Shown in pieces: positions 19,756 to 28,222 of a stretch of 64,000 nt of DNA (positions within the stretch are counted from its first letter, which is position 1; each line of letters starts with the position of its first letter). Location: NCBI RefSeq assembly GCF_001463705.1, contig NZ_BBWH01000024.1, forward strand, positions 62,001 through 126,000, given 5' to 3'. The notes below the pieces were generated by a model. The model was not told the origin of the DNA and searched no databases. It saw nothing but the letters and a program-made list of their open reading frames with translations. The stretch comes from Aureimonas sp. AU12 (GTDB taxonomy: Bacteria; Pseudomonadota; Alphaproteobacteria; Rhizobiales; Rhizobiaceae). The translations under genes and the position numbers were made by a program.

Positions 19756-20870
19756 GCGCGGCTTACCGGCCGGCGGCGCCGATCCCCGTCACCGTCCTGA
19801 CCGGCTTCCTCGGCAGCGGCAAGACGACGCTCCTCAACCGCCTGCTCGCCGACCCCTTGGTTCGCGACGTCGCGGTGATCGTCAACGAGTTCGGCGAAGT
19901 CGGCATCGACCATCTTCTCGTCGAGACGGCGGGGGAGGGGCTGATCGAGCTCTCCGACGGCTGCGTCTGCTGCACGGTGCGCGGCGAACTCGTCGACACG
20001 CTCGCCGATCTCGTGGACCGGGTGCAGACCGGACGCCTCAAGGCGCTCGCGCGTGTGGTGATCGAGACCACGGGGCTCGCCGATCCCACCCCGATCCTCG
20101 CCTCGCTTATGGCCCATCCCGTGCTCGTGCAGCATTTCTCGCTCGACGGCGTCGTCGTGCTCGTCGATGCGATGACGGGCGCCGAAACCTTGCGGGACCG
20201 GCGCGAGGCGCAGCGGCAGGTGGCCTGCGCCGATCGCATCGTGATGACGAAGAGCGATCTCCTGGCCCCCACTCCGCCGCTCCTCGCCGAGATCCGCCGC
20301 CTCAATCCGCGCGCGCCGATCATCGAGGTCACGAACGCCGATTCCGCCGCGCTCTTCGGATGCGGGCTCATCGACGCCGAGACGCGGCGCGCCGATCTTG
20401 CTCGCTGGCTCGGGCCGGTCGAGGCGGAGGGGCATGGTCACGGCCACCGCGGGCACGACCACCACCACCATCATCACGGCGAGGCCCATGCGCACGGCGC
20501 GGTGCGCTCGTTCTCGCTGCGCCACGAGGCGCCGATCGCGCTTGCCGATGTCGAAGGCTTTCTCGATCTCCTGCGCATGCGCGAGGGCGAGCGCCTCCTG
20601 CGGATGAAGGCGGTGGTGCGCACGCGCGAGGACGAGGACCGCCCGCTCGTGCTGCATGGTGTTCGCACCTACCTGCATCCGCCCGTGCGGCTGTCCGCCT
20701 GGCCGGTCGGCGAGCCGCGCGGTTCGCGCCTCGTCCTCATCGGCGAGGGGCTGGACGAGACGCTGGTGCGCGATCTCTTCGCTGCCTTTGCCGGCGCGCC
20801 GCGCCTTGATGCGCCCGATCGGGCCGCGCTCGTCGACAACCCGCTGGCGCTCCACTCGCGCGGGTTCTGA
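19752..20870 (+). CDS. CobW/COG0523-family GTPase, probable metal chaperone
   Basis: A 372-residue G3E GTPase. The Walker A motif GFLGSGKTT lies near residue 18 and the metal-binding CxCC motif in [12 protein letters not shown] near residue 76, with GTPase switch TKSDLL near residue 176. A histidine-rich tract (about residues 228-250, [16 protein letters not shown]) precedes the CobW C-terminal domain. Relatives deliver zinc, cobalt or iron to client proteins. The GTG start overlaps the preceding carboxypeptidase stop by 4 bp, so the two are co-translated, although that enzyme is not known to need a metal. Confidence 0.9.
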   Translation: MSAAYRPAAPIPVTVLTGFLGSGKTTLLNRLLADPLVRDVAVIVNEFGEVGIDHLLVETAGEGLIELSDGCVCCTVRGELVDTLADLVDRVQTGRLKALARVVIETTGLADPTPILASLMAHPVLVQHFSLDGVVVLVDAMTGAETLRDRREAQRQVACADRIVMTKSDLLAPTPPLLAEIRRLNPRAPIIEVTNADSAALFGCGLIDAETRRADLARWLGPVEAEGHGHGHRGHDHHHHHHGEAHAHGAVRSFSLRHEAPIALADVEGFLDLLRMREGERLLRMKAVVRTREDEDRPLVLHGVRTYLHPPVRLSAWPVGEPRGSRLVLIGEGLDETLVRDLFAAFAGAPRLDAPDRAALVDNPLALHSRGF

Positions 20871-20879
20871 ACCGACGCC

Positions 20880-21185
20880 TCAGCCGGCGGTCGCGCCGCC
20901 CCGGCGGATGGTGAAGTGGACCGCCTGAACGGCCATACCCTCGCGCGCCAGGATCTCGTGCCCCTCGACGGCACAGAGATGGGCGATGTCGAGAGGCGCC
21001 AGCGGATCGTCGGCGATCACCGTCAACACGGTGCCGGGCGCGCCGGCCGCCAGCGCCTTGGCTGTGCGGATCGCGGGAAGCGGGCATTTGAGGCCGCGAA
21101 GATCGAGCACGCCTTGCGTTCCGTCGAGCGCGTCTTTCGCAGACACGTGATCGATCCTATCTTCGCCTGGCTTTACTTCGCCCAT
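20880..21185 (-). CDS. TusA-family sulfurtransferase
   Basis: A 101-residue sulfur-carrier protein of the TusA/SirA fold. The conserved CPxP motif is present in LDLRGLKCPLPAIRTAKAL, with the cysteine that carries the persulfide. ATG 21185 is chosen because GGAGG lies seven bases upstream. TusA proteins feed sulfur to tRNA thiolation, molybdenum cofactor or other sulfur pathways; no other tus genes are adjacent. It is divergent from the DUF924 gene and convergent with cobW, with only nine bases between the stops. Confidence 0.88.
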   Translation of the reverse strand: MGEVKPGEDRIDHVSAKDALDGTQGVLDLRGLKCPLPAIRTAKALAAGAPGTVLTVIADDPLAPLDIAHLCAVEGHEILAREGMAVQAVHFTIRRGGATAG

Positions 21186-21214
21186 CCCTCGTCCTCCGTT
21201 TCGCAAGCGACCCC

Positions 21215-21763
21215 ATGAGCGATTATTCGATCGACCCGCAGACCATCGTCGACTTCTGGCGCGACCTCGGCCCCGACGGCTGGTTCACGAAGGACGAGGC
21301 GCTGGACGCGGCGATCGCCCAGCGCTTCGGCGACCTCTACGAACTGGCCGCGCAGGGCGAACTCTACGGCTGGGCCGCCGATCCCAACGGGGCTCTGGCT
21401 CTCGTGCTGCTGCTCGACCAGTTTCCGCGCAACATGTTCCGCGACAGCCCCCGCGCCTTCGCCACCGACGACAAGGCGCTGGCGATCGCCAAGGCCGCGC
21501 TCGAGCGCGGCGACCATTACCATGTCGGCGAGGACGTGAACCAGTTTCTCGCCATGCCGCTGATGCATTCGGAAGACCCCGCCGACCAGGAGGCCTGCGT
21601 GCGCTGGATGGAGGAGATCGGCGAGGAGAACGTCTCCTTCGCGGTCGAGCATCGCGATATCGTCGCCAGGTTCGGTCGCTTTCCCCATCGCAACGACATT
21701 CTCGGTCGCACCACGACGCCGGACGAGCGCGCCTTTCTGGATGCCGGGGGTTTTAAGGGCTGA
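21215..21763 (+). CDS. DUF924-family protein
   Basis: A 182-residue cytoplasmic protein of the DUF924 family, whose fold is TPR-like and whose function is not established. Diagnostic sequence: IVDFWRDLGPDGWF at the N-terminus, LVLLLDQFPRNMFRDSPRAF (about 68-87), and FGRFPHRNDILGR close to the C-terminus. Length is normal. It begins 29 bp from the divergent tusA gene. Confidence 0.93.
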   Translation: MSDYSIDPQTIVDFWRDLGPDGWFTKDEALDAAIAQRFGDLYELAAQGELYGWAADPNGALALVLLLDQFPRNMFRDSPRAFATDDKALAIAKAALERGDHYHVGEDVNQFLAMPLMHSEDPADQEACVRWMEEIGEENVSFAVEHRDIVARFGRFPHRNDILGRTTTPDERAFLDAGGFKG

Positions 21764-21823
21764 ACGCAGACTCCTTTAACGTCGATCCTCTAACGTTTGT
21801 CGTGGTGAGGCGCCCCATCCGGG

Positions 21824-23122
21824 ATGCCGGAGACAGACGGGAACTACGACGTGCGCCTGGCCCGAACGGATGAACTCGACCTCAACCCCGAGTCCGCTGT
21901 CCTGCCTTCGGCCGCGTCGCCCTCGCTGGCGGCCGGTGCCGCCGATGTCGTGTCCCTGCCAACCTACACCCGGCGCACCGCGATCTACGATGCGCATGCC
22001 GCCTTCGACCTCGTCGACGAGCTTGAACACCTGACGCATCGCTCGGTCGAGCCGAACGTCTTCTTCTCGCCGCGCTTCCTCGTGCCCGCCATGCCGCGCC
22101 TCGACGATCGGGCGGTGCGCCTGATGGTGGCGCGCGACGAGGACGGAGCGCGCTCGCGCCTGCGCTTCCTCATGCCCTTCTCGGTCGAGCGCACCTCCCG
22201 CCTCGGCGGCCGCAAGGCGGTTCGCGCCTGGACCCATCCGTTCGGCCGGCTGGGAACGCTGCCGCTCGACCGCGACGATCCCGCCGGCACGGCGGCGAGC
22301 CTGTTCGAGGCGCTGCGCGCGCCCGGCGAGGATCTGCCCGACATTCTCGTGCTGCCCGATCTCACGCTCGACGGCGCGATGGCCCGCGTGATGACGCGAG
22401 CGGCACAGGCCCGCGCGCTGCCCGTCCTCGTGACCGACGAGAGCGACCGCGCCGTGCTCGATGCGACCGGCGATCCCCTCGACTTCCTCGTGCGCACGCT
22501 CGGCGCCAAGGGCTACCGCGACCATCGCCGACGGCTGCGGCGCCTCGGCACGGCGGGCGACGTCACCTTCACCGTGGCGCAGGACCCGGCCGAGACGCGA
22601 GACGCGCTCGAGGATTTTCTGCTGCTCGAAGCCTCCGGGTGGAAGGGGCGGGCACGCTCCGCTCTGCTTGCCGATCGTCACCGCGTCGCCTTCGCCCGCG
22701 AGGCGGTGGACGGGCTGGCACGTCAGGACCGGGTTCGCATCTACACGCTACGCGTCGAGGGGCGGGCGGTGGCGAGCCTCGTGGTTCTCGTTTGCGAGGG
22801 CGAGGCCACGGCGTGGAAGACCGCCTATGACGAAACCCATCGCCGGGCTGGACCGGGCAGCCTCGTGGCTGCGCTGGCGAGCGAGGCGATGGTCGCCGAT
22901 CCCGCGATCCGGCGTCTCGACAGCTGCGCGATGCCCGACCATCGGATCGCCAACCGCCTCTGGAAGGGCCGCGTGCGCGTCGGCACGCTGGTGATCGGCC
23001 TGACGCCGGACACGGAGCACCGGGTGCGCCAGATCGCGGGCGATCTCGCGCAGTCGCGCCGGCGCCTTCAGCGTCGCCGCCTCTGGCGCGCGCGGGTCGC
23101 CAGGCTGCTGCGTCGCACCTGA
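21824..23122 (+). CDS. BioF2-like GNAT-fold acyltransferase (CelD/BcsL type)
   Basis: A 432-residue cytoplasmic protein of the GNAT_6/BioF2-like group. The N-terminal half contains EPNVFFSPRFLVPAMP. The C-terminal GNAT half (about 225-390) includes YRDHRRRLRRLG, LLLEASGWKGRARSAL and YDETHRRAGPGSLVAALA, the usual core of this family. Relatives are found with polysaccharide or cellulose genes and are thought to acylate sugars or peptidoglycan precursors, but substrates are mostly unknown. It is convergent with murQ. Confidence 0.85.
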   Translation: MPETDGNYDVRLARTDELDLNPESAVLPSAASPSLAAGAADVVSLPTYTRRTAIYDAHAAFDLVDELEHLTHRSVEPNVFFSPRFLVPAMPRLDDRAVRLMVARDEDGARSRLRFLMPFSVERTSRLGGRKAVRAWTHPFGRLGTLPLDRDDPAGTAASLFEALRAPGEDLPDILVLPDLTLDGAMARVMTRAAQARALPVLVTDESDRAVLDATGDPLDFLVRTLGAKGYRDHRRRLRRLGTAGDVTFTVAQDPAETRDALEDFLLLEASGWKGRARSALLADRHRVAFAREAVDGLARQDRVRIYTLRVEGRAVASLVVLVCEGEATAWKTAYDETHRRAGPGSLVAALASEAMVADPAIRRLDSCAMPDHRIANRLWKGRVRVGTLVIGLTPDTEHRVRQIAGDLAQSRRRLQRRRLWRARVARLLRRT

Positions 23123-23132
23123 CCGGCCGCGG

Positions 23133-23963
23133 TCAGCCGCCGCTCTCGATCCGCAGCATCGCCGCGCGGATGTCACCCTCGCACACCTCCATCGCCGCGA
23201 TGGCGTCGCCCTCGCCGCAGCCCGTCACGTCGGCGATCATCCGCGCGGCGCGGCGGCGAAGCTTTCGGTTGGTCGGGTGCATGTCGATCATCCGCCCGCG
23301 AAACACCTTGCCGAGACCCACCATGACGGCGGTCGAGAGAAGATTGAGCGCGATCTTCTGCGCGGTTCCCGCCGCCATGCGGGTCGAGCCGGCCAGCACT
23401 TCCGAACCGGTGCGCAGGAGAATGGCGTGGTCGCCGGCCCGCAGCAGCGGCGTGTCCGGATTGTTGGCGAGCGTGATCACCAGCGCCCCGGCGGCACGGC
23501 TGGCCGCGGCGATCTCGCAGGTGAACGGCGTTCGACCGCTGGCGGCGAGCGCGATGACCACGTCGCAACGCCCGATCCCGGCCTCGCGAACGGTGGTGAC
23601 CGCTGCTGTCCGGTCGTCCTCGGCCCCTTCTCGGGCGCGCGACAGGCTGGCCGTGCCGCCTGCCAGAAGAAACTCCGTCCGCTCCGTCGGCCAGCCGAAG
23701 GTCGGTCCAAGTTCCACGCCGTCGAGCATGGCCAGACGCCCCGATGTGCCCGCACCCGCATAGACGAGGCGGGACTGCGGCGAGGCGGCGATCCGTCCTG
23801 TTACGGCAATGGCGGCGGCTTCGATCGACGGCAGCGCCGTCTCGACAGCGAGGTTCGCTCGCGCTTGGCCCTCAAGGAGGGTCGCCAGAAGCTCGGCCGG
23901 CGAACGCATTTCCAGATCGCGGAACCGAGGATCGGCGCGTTCGGTCTCGTCGAGATCGCTCAA
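23133..23963 (-). CDS. murQ: N-acetylmuramic acid 6-phosphate etherase
   Basis: A SIS-fold lyase of about 276 residues that cleaves the lactyl ether of MurNAc-6-phosphate in cell-wall recycling. The catalytic region is intact: GAGTSGRLAMLDGVELGPTFG and AREGAEDD supply the two family glutamates. The phosphosugar-binding stretch IALAASGRTPFTCEIAAA and the GTAQKIALNLLSTAVMVGLG block follow. The start is uncertain; TTG 23963 has GAGGAG nine bases ahead and gives a near-normal N-terminus (LSDLDETERADPRF). No anmK, nagK or murNAc transporter is adjacent. Confidence 0.9.
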   Translation of the reverse strand: MSDLDETERADPRFRDLEMRSPAELLATLLEGQARANLAVETALPSIEAAAIAVTGRIAASPQSRLVYAGAGTSGRLAMLDGVELGPTFGWPTERTEFLLAGGTASLSRAREGAEDDRTAAVTTVREAGIGRCDVVIALAASGRTPFTCEIAAASRAAGALVITLANNPDTPLLRAGDHAILLRTGSEVLAGSTRMAAGTAQKIALNLLSTAVMVGLGKVFRGRMIDMHPTNRKLRRRAARMIADVTGCGEGDAIAAMEVCEGDIRAAMLRIESGG

Positions 23964-24114
23964 GGCGCCCGTCTCCTCGCATTCGGGATGTGCTGACGAC
24001 GGGCGGTCGCCCGAGCCGTCAGACACGTCCGGTCCTATTCGAACAAACCATGCGCCTGTCGCCGGGTTCCCGGCCAAGCCTTGCTGAAGATTCTCCGGGG
24101 GGCGGCACTTAACC

Positions 24115-24152
24115 AAAAAAGCCCCGCTCGACCTTGAGGGTCGAACGGGGCT
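24115..24152 (-). terminator. Rho-independent terminator
   Basis: Stem arms AGCCCCGCTCGACC (24120-24133) and GGGTCGAACGGGGCT (24138-24152) pair around a TTGA loop with one mismatch. On the minus strand the hairpin is followed by six T residues (the AAAAAA at 24115-24120 of the plus strand). It terminates the small secreted protein gene at 24173-24481. Confidence 0.9.
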
Positions 24153-24172
24153 CGATGTCGGCGAAGCCGAGT

Positions 24173-24481
24173 TTACTCGGGGGTCTGGCCGGGAACGATG
24201 CCGCCCGACGGGGTCGAGTCGCTGGCGGTGTCGGCGCCGGTCGTGCCCGTCGTGTTCGGCTGAGCCGAGGGCCCACCGGAGGTTTCCGGCTTCACGATCG
24301 GCGCGGCGCCGGTCGGCTTGGCCTGGCTGCCGCCGGGCAGGGCGGCATCGGTGTTGTTCATCGACGAGGATCCCGACATGACCGACTCGTCGTTGGAGGG
24401 CGCGGTCGTCGTGGTCGTGGTCTGCGCATAGGCGGAGCCGGCGAACAGGACGATGGCGGCGGCGGTGAGAATGCGTTTCAT
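24173..24481 (-). CDS. Small secreted Thr/Ser/Pro-rich protein of unknown function
   Basis: A 102-residue protein with a signal peptide (MKRILTAAAIVLFAGSAYAQ, cleavage after AYA) and a low-complexity mature part rich in Thr, Ser, Pro and Gly. AGGAG lies seven bases before the ATG and a strong terminator follows the stop, so it is a complete, probably well-expressed single-gene unit. No domain is recognised; such proteins are common in Rhizobiales as uncharacterised periplasmic or cell-envelope proteins. Confidence 0.78.
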   Translation of the reverse strand: MKRILTAAAIVLFAGSAYAQTTTTTTAPSNDESVMSGSSSMNNTDAALPGGSQAKPTGAAPIVKPETSGGPSAQPNTTGTTGADTASDSTPSGGIVPGQTPE

Positions 24482-24604
24482 CGAATGTCTCCTCAGGGGG
24501 AGCGGGCGCTGGCGCCGCGAATACTCCCGTCGCCTTATCAAGTTCGGCCGGAACGATGCGTTCCATTACTCTTTGGACAGGAAGGATAGGCTGCCAACGG
24601 TCGT

Positions 24605-24802
24605 TCAGGCCCGCTCGATGTCGCCTGGGACCGGGCGACCGCCGTCTTCCGGGTCGGGTTCGATCGGCGGCACGTCGCCGTCGGGCTCGCGGATGTCGTC
24701 GGGACCGCCGGGCTCGTAGCCGGGCAGGTCGGGGTTGGAGTCGGGCGGCGGGATCGGCGGTCCCTTGGCGGGGTCGATGATGTTGGGCTCGATGTGCGAC
24801 AT
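24605..24802 (-). CDS. Small proline-rich protein of unknown function
   Basis: A 65-residue, highly acidic, proline-rich protein (IDPAKGPPIPPPDSNPDLPG, then DVPPIEPDPEDGGRP). It has no signal peptide and no membrane segment and is probably disordered. ATG 24802 is preceded by AAAGGAGA at a good distance. The composition differs from the surrounding non-coding shadows, which supports it being real. No family is recognised. Confidence 0.65.
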   Translation of the reverse strand: MSHIEPNIIDPAKGPPIPPPDSNPDLPGYEPGGPDDIREPDGDVPPIEPDPEDGGRPVPGDIERA

Positions 24803-24909
24803 GAGCGTCTCCTTTCGAAGGGCATTAGAAGGACAACGCAGGTCGGCGCCGGACGTTTCCTTCGGCTCCACCCGTTGGGTCACGTAAGACGATGCTGTAG
24901 AGCCGGGGC

Positions 24910-26379
24910 ATGCCTGCGACCCGCCCCCGAACCACCGCCGCCGCTCCCTCCGTGGCCATCGAGCCCGGCTTCGTACCGCGGCCGCATCAGCTCACGGCGC
25001 GCGACGCGATCCTGGCGGCCCGCGCGGCAGGGCGCTCTGGCTTCCTGCTCGGCGATCTCACCGGTCTCGGCAAGACGCTTTCGGCCTGGGCGGCCGTCGC
25101 CCTGATGCCCGAGCGCGAGGTTCTGGTGATCTGCCCGAAGGGCGCCATCCCGCAATGGCGGCGCACGATCGCGCTGTCGCCGCCGAGCGGCCAGCGCGTC
25201 ACCATCCTCAATTTCGAGCGCACCAAGTCGCTGATGGCGCCGCCCCCGGCGAGCAAGCGGCGCTCGACGCGCGCGAAGAACAACGAGCTGGCGCGGCAGG
25301 GGAGCCCCAAACGGCCTTGGCCGCTCGTGGTGATCGACGAGAGCCACCGCATCCGCAACCCCGCCTCGCAGCAGGGGCTCGTCTGCCGGCAACTGGCGAA
25401 GACGGCAGCTTTCACGCTCTTCCTCTCGGCCACCGCCGGGCAGACCCCGTTCGAGCTCTCCTATCTCGGCCGCCTGCTCGCCGAGGGCGCGGGCGAGGGG
25501 GCGGGCGACGATCTCGGCTCGTTCCGGCTGCTCTTGAAGCGCCTCGGCATCGGCGGCGCCAAGGGGCGCTGGCCGAACTGGCGCTGGGAGCCGAACGAGC
25601 GCGACCGGGCGGCGATGTCGGCGCTGCTCTATCGTGGCCCACAGGCGATCGGCCTTCGCCGTCGGCCCGAGGAGATCGCCGGCTGGCCGGAGGTGCAGCG
25701 CGAGCTCGCCCCCGTCGCGCTCGCCCCGGAGGACCGCCGCCTCTACGACGCGACCTGGCGCGAGTTCCGCCGCGAGTTCGGACTGGCGGGAGGCTCGACG
25801 CGCAAGCCCGCCGGCTGGGCGGCGGACCTGCGCTTTCGCCAGAAGGCCAGCCTTGTGCGGGTGCGCGGCACCGCGGACTTCGCCGAAGATCTTTTGCGCA
25901 ACGGCGGACAGGTGGCGGTCTCCGTCGCCTTTCTGGAAACCTCGGCGATGCTGGCCGAGACCTTGTCCGGGCGTGGCTGGCGGGTCGGCGAGATCAACGG
26001 CGAGCGCACGGGCGAGGTGAACGAGGCGACCCGCGTCGCCTTCCAGACCGGCGCGCTCGATGCCGCGGTCTTCACCGTCACCGAATCGATCTCGCTGCAT
26101 CGCGGCGAGCTGCCGGGCGGGGAGCGCGAGCGCTCGCTCATCGTTCACGACATGCGCCACAGCGCCATCCAGCTCGGGCAGATCGAGGGCCGCTGCCACC
26201 GCGACGGCCAGCGCGCCGTGATCTACTACGCCTATGCCGAAGGCACGGTGGAGGAGCGCATCGCGGGCCTTGCGGTCTCGCGCATGGCGGCGATGGACGG
26301 CATGGCCGGCGACGACACGGCGCTCCTCGACGCCATCGCCGAGGCGATGGGCGCGGCGCAAGGCAACCCGGACTCCTGA
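24910..26379 (+). CDS. Compact SNF2-like (superfamily 2) helicase/ATPase
   Basis: A 489-residue stand-alone SF2 ATPase. Motif I reads GDLTGLGKT (about residue 48), motif Ia VLVICPKGAIPQWR, motif II DESH in place of DEAH (about 143) and motif III LFLSATAGQTPFELS. Motifs V and VI are recognisable near residue 420 (IQLGQIEGRCHRDGQRAVI), the usual SNF2 arginine-finger block. It lacks the large insertions of chromatin-type SNF2 proteins and has no nuclease or methylase domain. Similar compact forms occur in phage-derived genes, but no phage genes surround it. DNA translocation or strand separation is inferred. Confidence 0.82.
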   Translation: MPATRPRTTAAAPSVAIEPGFVPRPHQLTARDAILAARAAGRSGFLLGDLTGLGKTLSAWAAVALMPEREVLVICPKGAIPQWRRTIALSPPSGQRVTILNFERTKSLMAPPPASKRRSTRAKNNELARQGSPKRPWPLVVIDESHRIRNPASQQGLVCRQLAKTAAFTLFLSATAGQTPFELSYLGRLLAEGAGEGAGDDLGSFRLLLKRLGIGGAKGRWPNWRWEPNERDRAAMSALLYRGPQAIGLRRRPEEIAGWPEVQRELAPVALAPEDRRLYDATWREFRREFGLAGGSTRKPAGWAADLRFRQKASLVRVRGTADFAEDLLRNGGQVAVSVAFLETSAMLAETLSGRGWRVGEINGERTGEVNEATRVAFQTGALDAAVFTVTESISLHRGELPGGERERSLIVHDMRHSAIQLGQIEGRCHRDGQRAVIYYAYAEGTVEERIAGLAVSRMAAMDGMAGDDTALLDAIAEAMGAAQGNPDS

Positions 26380-26493
26380 CGGCAGGAACCCTTCTCGAAG
26401 GGTCGTGGACGGGATCTCGGCGGACCATCGTCGTTAACGCCCCCCTTACGACTTGCCGCGATAGTGCGGCGGCAAGTTCAGGAAGGAGTCATC

Positions 26494-26766
26494 ATGTCGG
26501 ACACGGTTGGCATCGCGGGCGGTCGCATCCGCTCGTTCGTGGAGCGCATCGAGCAGGTCGAGCTCGAGATCCAGGAGCTGTCGGAAGGCAAGAAGGAAAT
26601 CTTCGCCGAGGCCAAGGGCGAGGGCTTCGACGTCAAGATCATTCGCGAGATCATCAAGTTGCGCAAGCAGGACCAGGACGAGCGCGACGAGCACGACACG
26701 CTCCTCGACGTCTACATGCGCGCGATGGACGAAGCCCCGGACGAGACGGTCGCCAAGGCCGCCTGA
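26494..26766 (+). CDS. gapR: GapR/DUF2312 nucleoid-associated protein
   Basis: A 90-residue coiled-coil protein of the DUF2312 family. The family core is clear: GGRIRSFVERIEQVELEIQE, then GKKEIFAEAKGEGFDVKIIR and IIKLRKQDQDERDEHDTLLD. The Caulobacter homologue GapR binds overtwisted DNA ahead of replication and stimulates type II topoisomerases. Length is normal. ATG 26494 follows AGGAAGGAG. A stem-loop at 26785-26810 (arms GCGGAGCGGC and GCCGCCCCGC, one mismatch) may be its terminator. Confidence 0.93.
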   Translation: MSDTVGIAGGRIRSFVERIEQVELEIQELSEGKKEIFAEAKGEGFDVKIIREIIKLRKQDQDERDEHDTLLDVYMRAMDEAPDETVAKAA

Positions 26767-27042
26767 GGCGGGACGTTCGAAGACGCGGAGCGGCGCTTCA
26801 GCCGCCCCGCCGGAGCAGACGATCGCCGGCCGCAGGCGAGCGATCTCGCCCGCCATCTCGACCGATCCGGCGCCTGCCGCAGACCGCGCGCGCTGCGGTG
26901 CAGCATAGTCCTTGCCCGCGGCTTCTTCCGACCGGCGTTCAAAATGCCTATATGGAAGGACATGAGCGACTCAAGCGGTCGGGACGGTGGGCGTTTGCCC
27001 GGCGGATCGCCGCACTCCACCCAAGGCAAAGGCGCAGCGACC

Positions 27043-28023
27043 ATGGCATCCAAGCTCGATCAACTCCGCGACATGACCACGGTCGTCGCCGACACCGGCG
27101 ACATCGAGGCGGTGCGTGACCTGAAGCCGGTGGATTGCACCACCAATCCGACGATTGTTCTCAAGGCTCTCGGCACGCCGTCCTTCGCCGATGCGATCGA
27201 CGAGGCCCTGAGCTGGGGTGCCGAACAGGGCGGCACCGGCGAGAAGGTGGTTAACGCCGTCGCCGATCGCCTCGCCGTGTCCGTCGGCACCGCGCTCGCC
27301 GGCCTCGTTCCCGGCCGCGTGTCGACCGAGGTCGACGCCGACCTGTCGTTCGACGTCGAGGCCTCGGTGAACCGGGGTCGCCGCATCATCGCAGACTACG
27401 AGGAGCGTGGCGTCGGCCGCGAGCGCATCCTCATCAAGCTCGCCTCGACCTGGGAGGGCATCCGTGCCGCCGAGATCCTCCAGAAGGAGGGGATCGACTG
27501 CAACCTGACGCTCATCTTCAACAAGACGCAGGCGATCGCCTGCGCCGATGCCGGCGCCTTCCTCATCTCGCCCTTCGTCGGCCGCATCATGGACTGGTAC
27601 GCCAAGTCCACCGGCAAGACCTACACCGCCGAGACCGATCCGGGCGTCCTCTCGGTGCGCTCGATCTACGACTACTACAAGTCGAACGGCATCAAGACCG
27701 TGGTCATGGGCGCCTCGTTCCGCAATGTCGGCGAGATCGAAGCGCTCGCGGGCTGCGACCGTCTGACGATCAGCCCGGCGCTCTTGAAGGAACTGTCGGA
27801 GGCCGAGGGCACGCTGGAGCGCAAGCTCTCGCCCGAGACGGCGCAGAAGGTCGAGCCGATCAAGCTCGACGAGAAGAGCTTCCGCTGGGCGATGAACCAG
27901 GACGCGATGGCCACCGAGAAGCTCTCGGAGGGCATCCGCTCCTTCGCCAAGGATCTCGAGGAACTGCGCACGATCGTGCGTGGACGCCTCGAAAGCGCCC
28001 GCACCGCGCAGGCCGCTCAGTAA
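27043..28023 (+). CDS. tal: Transaldolase (TalB type)
   Basis: A 326-residue cytoplasmic pentose-phosphate enzyme that transfers a dihydroxyacetone unit between sugar phosphates. The Schiff-base lysine is in [13 protein letters not shown] (about residue 132), with the family N-terminal [14 protein letters not shown] and the core block [20 protein letters not shown]. Length matches TalB-type enzymes. The frame is open further upstream (26944), but ATG 27043 gives the expected N-terminus. It ends in its own terminator before the ketose kinase locus, so operon membership is unlikely. Confidence 0.94.
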   Translation: MASKLDQLRDMTTVVADTGDIEAVRDLKPVDCTTNPTIVLKALGTPSFADAIDEALSWGAEQGGTGEKVVNAVADRLAVSVGTALAGLVPGRVSTEVDADLSFDVEASVNRGRRIIADYEERGVGRERILIKLASTWEGIRAAEILQKEGIDCNLTLIFNKTQAIACADAGAFLISPFVGRIMDWYAKSTGKTYTAETDPGVLSVRSIYDYYKSNGIKTVVMGASFRNVGEIEALAGCDRLTISPALLKELSEAEGTLERKLSPETAQKVEPIKLDEKSFRWAMNQDAMATEKLSEGIRSFAKDLEELRTIVRGRLESARTAQAAQ

Positions 28024-28075
28024 CCCGAGCCATCCATCTTCGGCGCCGCGACCATGACGGCGCCCTTCCAACGAG

Positions 28076-28102
28076 AGCCCCGGCCTGCAGGTCGGGGCTT
28101 TT
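28076..28102 (+). terminator. Rho-independent terminator after transaldolase
   Basis: Arms AGCCCCG and CGGGGCT flank an inner CCTG-CAGG, followed directly by TTTT and a T-containing tail (28099-28102). It begins 53 bp after the tal stop codon. Confidence 0.8.
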
Positions 28103-28222
28103 GCTTGCCGAGCCCGGCGTTCCCGTGATGGATCCACCTTCGCCCCCGGTGCATTTCGTGATAGCGCGGATGGGTCGCGGGCCACGGGCGGGGGCATCCG
28201 GGCGCGGGAAGGGGAGACGGGA

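Noticed and set aside
20455-20505. His-rich CAC/CAT repeat in cobW as a simple-sequence repeat locus
   Set aside because: It is in frame and encodes the histidine tract common in CobW metal chaperones, so no separate repeat feature is needed.
24880-26361. A 493-residue minus-strand frame opposite the SNF2-like gene
   Set aside because: The plus strand shows ordered helicase motifs I to VI; the minus-strand product shows none.
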